From Atherix ibis (Eukaryota > Arthropoda > Insecta > Diptera > Athericidae), in assembly GCA_958298945.1 (NCBI GenBank), contig OY282606.1, forward strand, positions 29,113,740-29,177,739: a stretch of 64,000 bases of DNA, written 5' to 3'. The position numbers and the translations under genes are program-made. Below are positions 60,750-64,000 of this stretch, one piece after another (position 1 is the stretch's first letter; each line of letters opens with the position of its first letter). The notes beneath the pieces are model-generated. The model saw only the letters and a program-made list of their open reading frames with translations, had not been told where the DNA came from and made no database searches.

Positions 60750-61738
60750 ATTTATGATTAAGAACATCTAAAACGATTTATTTTAGTGTTTATTATTCTC
60801 TTAAATTTTTAACTATTAAGTAAATTCAAAGATTTTTACTTTTTTATTACTATAAAATAATTAAATATGTTTTATATTTAAAGCATATTAAATTTTGATT
60901 ACGAAAAAAGTTCCGAAACATTTTAATTTCGTATACCGGAAATAGATTATGTCGCAAGTTAACATTTACTAGTAGGCATATTTGAAGAGATACCTGACAA
61001 ACATGACAAATTATATATAAATATTTTACAGTCCACTTAGAGGTACTAGAATATTAACTGAATATATAATGTTATTGGTAATGACAGTAGAATGTATACC
61101 TGAGCATTTTCGAATTTCCGCTCGATGTGATTAGATTTGTTAGTTCAAAAGAAATTTTTCTTTATTACTACTTAAAAAAAACTATTTGAAATTAATTTAA
61201 AGATATTTTTTCATGTTGTCTAAACTAACAGTTGAAAGCCATAATCATATTTCAATCAATTCGTAACAATTGTTAACAGTCATAATTTACACATAAATTT
61301 AGATCTTTTAAAACAGGTATGCCTATATATGATATTATAATTTGAATAGAAACAATAGAATCGTAATGAATTATTATGTAAGTATCATTGAAGAAAAACA
61401 ATGTGGGTGGAAAATAAATTCCGAATTTATTTTCTTATGAATTTTGGTGTACCTGTATAATCCGAAATTACAATTAATCTTTTGCTTTCAAATATTGAAA
61501 TATGTAATTTTGCCAAATGTTAATAAGTAATACGTAGAAACTTTTTGATGCTCGTATGTAGTAGGTTTCAATTTCAATGTGTATAATGTTATAATAAATG
61601 GATATTCATATTTTAATATTACAGTGAAATTAATACTTTCTGAATATCTTTGATTGCTTTTAAGAAATAACATAAAAATGCAATTGATCCGCCTACTGTG
61701 TAGAAGGCATATTATCGAGAAAATTAAATTAGTCTTGT
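60750..61738. other. AT-rich spacer
   Basis: Nothing recognised. Confidence 0.6.
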
Positions 61739-61739
61739 A

Positions 61740-62785
61740 CAGGTTTATTCACTTTGTGGTTCGGAAAGTATGATATATCATTGTAATTTGACAGCTGTCA
61801 AACATATATGTCATCAAAGATGACATTTGTTTAGTAAAAGTGATGATTTTGCAGTAGCAACGTTTAGTAAAAGTGGTGATCAGGATGATATTATGTCATA
61901 TATTGAGCTCCGAAAGCCCATAACTGCCTCTGGAGAAGCCATTGTATCCGTGAAAACTGGCTGACTACTGTGCATTTTGGTATGAAGGTATCATTAGCCC
62001 GGGAAATTTTCTTCACTGATGAAGCCCAATTCTCAAGGATGAGGCCCATTTCACGAAACAAACATTTTTTTCAGCGATGAGGCTCTTTTTTCTGCTTGGT
62101 TGATACATAGTAAGGCAAATTTGCCATATTTATAGGACACTCAAAACCTATAAATAACTTTGAAGAAACCATTGTAACCGTGAAAACTGGCTGACTACTG
62201 TGCATTTTGGTGTGAAGGTATCATTAGCCTGGGAAATTTTCTTCACATTTTTTTTTCAGCAATGAGGCTTTTTTTTGCTTGGTGGATACGTAATCAAGCA
62301 AATTTGCCATATGTGTAGGACTCTCAAAAGCTACAAAAAACTTTGGAGAAGCCACTGTATCCGCGAAAAGTGGCTGGCTGCTGTGTATTTTGGTGTGAAG
62401 GTATCATTGGCCCGAGAAATTTTCTTCACTGATGAAGCTAATTTCTAAACAATGAGGCTCATTTCTCGAAAAAAGAATATTTTCTTCAGCGATGAGGCTC
62501 TTTTTTCGCTTGGTGGATACATAATCAAGCAAATTTGATTATTCGCTTGGTGGATACTGGACAACTGTCAAGTAATGGCCAAATTACAAACCGAAATATA
62601 CGAAAAAGTCATTAAAAAATTACCTCAAAGGATCGAGCCCTTACAAGAAGTCTTAATTAAACACACACATTTCTCTATACATATTGGCAAGATATAAGCG
62701 ATACAATTAAATTTAAATATTATAAAAAATCGAATTTAATAACTTTAGTAAACTTTACTTTTCGAAGCACATATAGGATAATTCT
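61740..62785 (+). mobile_element. Family B non-autonomous element with internal triplication
   Basis: Left end CAGGTTTATTCACTTTGTGG..TTCGGAAAGTA follows TA. The right end reversed is a degraded partner (GTGCTTCGAAAAGTA). Inside, a block beginning GGAGAAGCCATTGTATCC occurs at about 61934, 62163 and 62345. The blocks repeat the VTVWCI/W..EGI and SDEAHF coding traces (CATTTTGGTATGAAGGTATC, AGCGATGAGGCTC). A C-terminal trace (LPQRIEPLQEV) follows. No complete reading frame. Confidence 0.75.
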
Positions 62786-64000
62786 TATTTTTTCTTTCAA
62801 ATTTTTAATAGATTGTTAAGTTATTGACAAGACAAAACTACCTATGGAAATTTTAATAAATAAATAATTAATTAAAATATTAGATTGTTCAGAAAAAAAA
62901 AATGTATTTCTTCAGTGACTAATAAACTTATCATCCACTGCTATACGATAAGTAAATTAATCGGACAATATCCAGAAATGTCATTAACCTTAAATGTCAA
63001 ATCATGTTAACAAAACCAAGACAGTTGGTTGATTGAGAAAAAGAATATTATCCATTTCGGTTATTGACCTAAAACCTTTCTTGATTAATTTACCATAGCC
63101 TAGCTAGTATTTCAATTATTCTGTATTATATGTACAAAATGAATTAAGTTCCAATTTATATAATGTGGTAAAATCTAATAACAGATTTGCCACCACCAAA
63201 TTCGAAAATATTGTTTTTCGTCAAATTTCCTGTTTTTGTCAATTTATTGTATTAAATTCCAATGTATTTAAAAGGAAAACAAAAATAATATTATAATAAT
63301 TTGAAATTAATCACTTAAAGTTGAATTTCAATCATCAGCATTTTATTTATTAAGTATGCAAATAAACTAGATACAAATAAGATTACAAGTCGAGATACTT
63401 TATTATCCTTAGTGAATAGGAAATTTTCCTAGAAATTGTTATCTTGTCATTAATAAACTGCCATAAATCTCTATTGCTGTGTATTTTTTTCCCCTAAGTT
63501 AATAAATATTACAAAACGTGTTTTAAGGATTTAAGTATAATTCTCTCAAATTAGATGAAAATCGCAACAAAAATGCCATATTATAAAAATACATGAACAT
63601 TTTACCATGTTAATTAATAGCTTTCTTATAGATAGATATTTGGTTTATAATTAATTTCAATATTTGCTGATTTATTAGATTCTTTGTTTATCATCAAATA
63701 ATGAGCAATTGTGAATAATTTATTGAAAATATGAAAAGTAGTCTATGCTATGTATTTATTATATATTACCAATTTGATTAGATTACAACGAATTGATTAC
63801 ATGATGTTTATTCAAAAAAACATAATATTATTGTATAAAGTATTATTCTATTTGTAGTTTAAGATATTCTAATAATATTTTGAATAAACAAATTCTTTTT
63901 TCATATTTGTTTCCTTGTTTTTGGTTGTTATTTATTATAAAAAAATTACAAAAATTAGAAGCAATTATTTTAAAACGCTATAACTAGTAGTAAGGTGAAT
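62786..64000. other. AT-rich spacer to window end
   Basis: Nothing recognised. Confidence 0.6.

Noticed and set aside
1..64000. A novel multi-gene defence or biosynthetic system
   Set aside because: Apart from two ordinary host genes, every coding trace I can read belongs to a transposase or reverse transcriptase. There is no gene cluster.

Overview
This is a very AT-rich nuclear window from an animal, most likely an insect and probably a fly. The host genes have short exons, GT-AG introns and insect-like protein sequence. The rest is dominated by Tc1/mariner transposons of the kinds common in Diptera. I see no operon, ribosome-binding site, CRISPR array or other prokaryotic feature. Assignment to Diptera is an inference from gene and element similarity recalled from memory, not a search.

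Two host genes are supported. At the left edge, on the + strand, are the last six exons (118-4594) of a transferrin-family gene. They carry the end of the N-lobe and a short C-lobe, and one intron is filled by about 29 copies of a ~95-bp minisatellite. From 18990 down to 9052, on the - strand, lie eight exons of cytosolic purine 5'-nucleotidase (NT5C2/cN-II). All HAD phosphatase motifs and the acidic tail are present. Only the first coding exon(s), roughly 35-40 residues, could not be found. They may lie far upstream, so part of 19-64 kb could be its first intron. The two genes converge on each other.

The remainder is a mobile-element graveyard with a few young members. (1) One apparently intact mariner (46653-47946) has perfect architecture and an uninterrupted 350-residue DD34D transposase. 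(2) A second mariner (59469-60748) has only one stop and one frameshift. (3) There are several internally deleted mariner families: family A at 4843, 5380, 17677 and 40433; a mauritiana-like piece at 6171; cecropia-like pieces at 11131 and 43249; and family D at 20960, 33930 and 55980. (4) At least a dozen decayed DD41D-type elements occur on both strands. (5) There are fragments of Jockey-clade and R1-like non-LTR retrotransposons, a Tc1-like relic, tRNA-like SINE pieces and an unclassified inverted repeat family. Several insertions are nested, and one ~2-kb segment is present twice in direct orientation (26715-28700 and 35297-37278).

I do not see a new multi-gene system here. The most informative items are the intact mariner, the higher-order minisatellite in the transferrin intron, the three-level nest in an NT5C2 intron, the scrambled or inverted patches inside element copies, and the transferrin that lacks its iron-binding histidine and much of its C-lobe. 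Coordinates of decayed elements are approximate where no terminal repeat is given.
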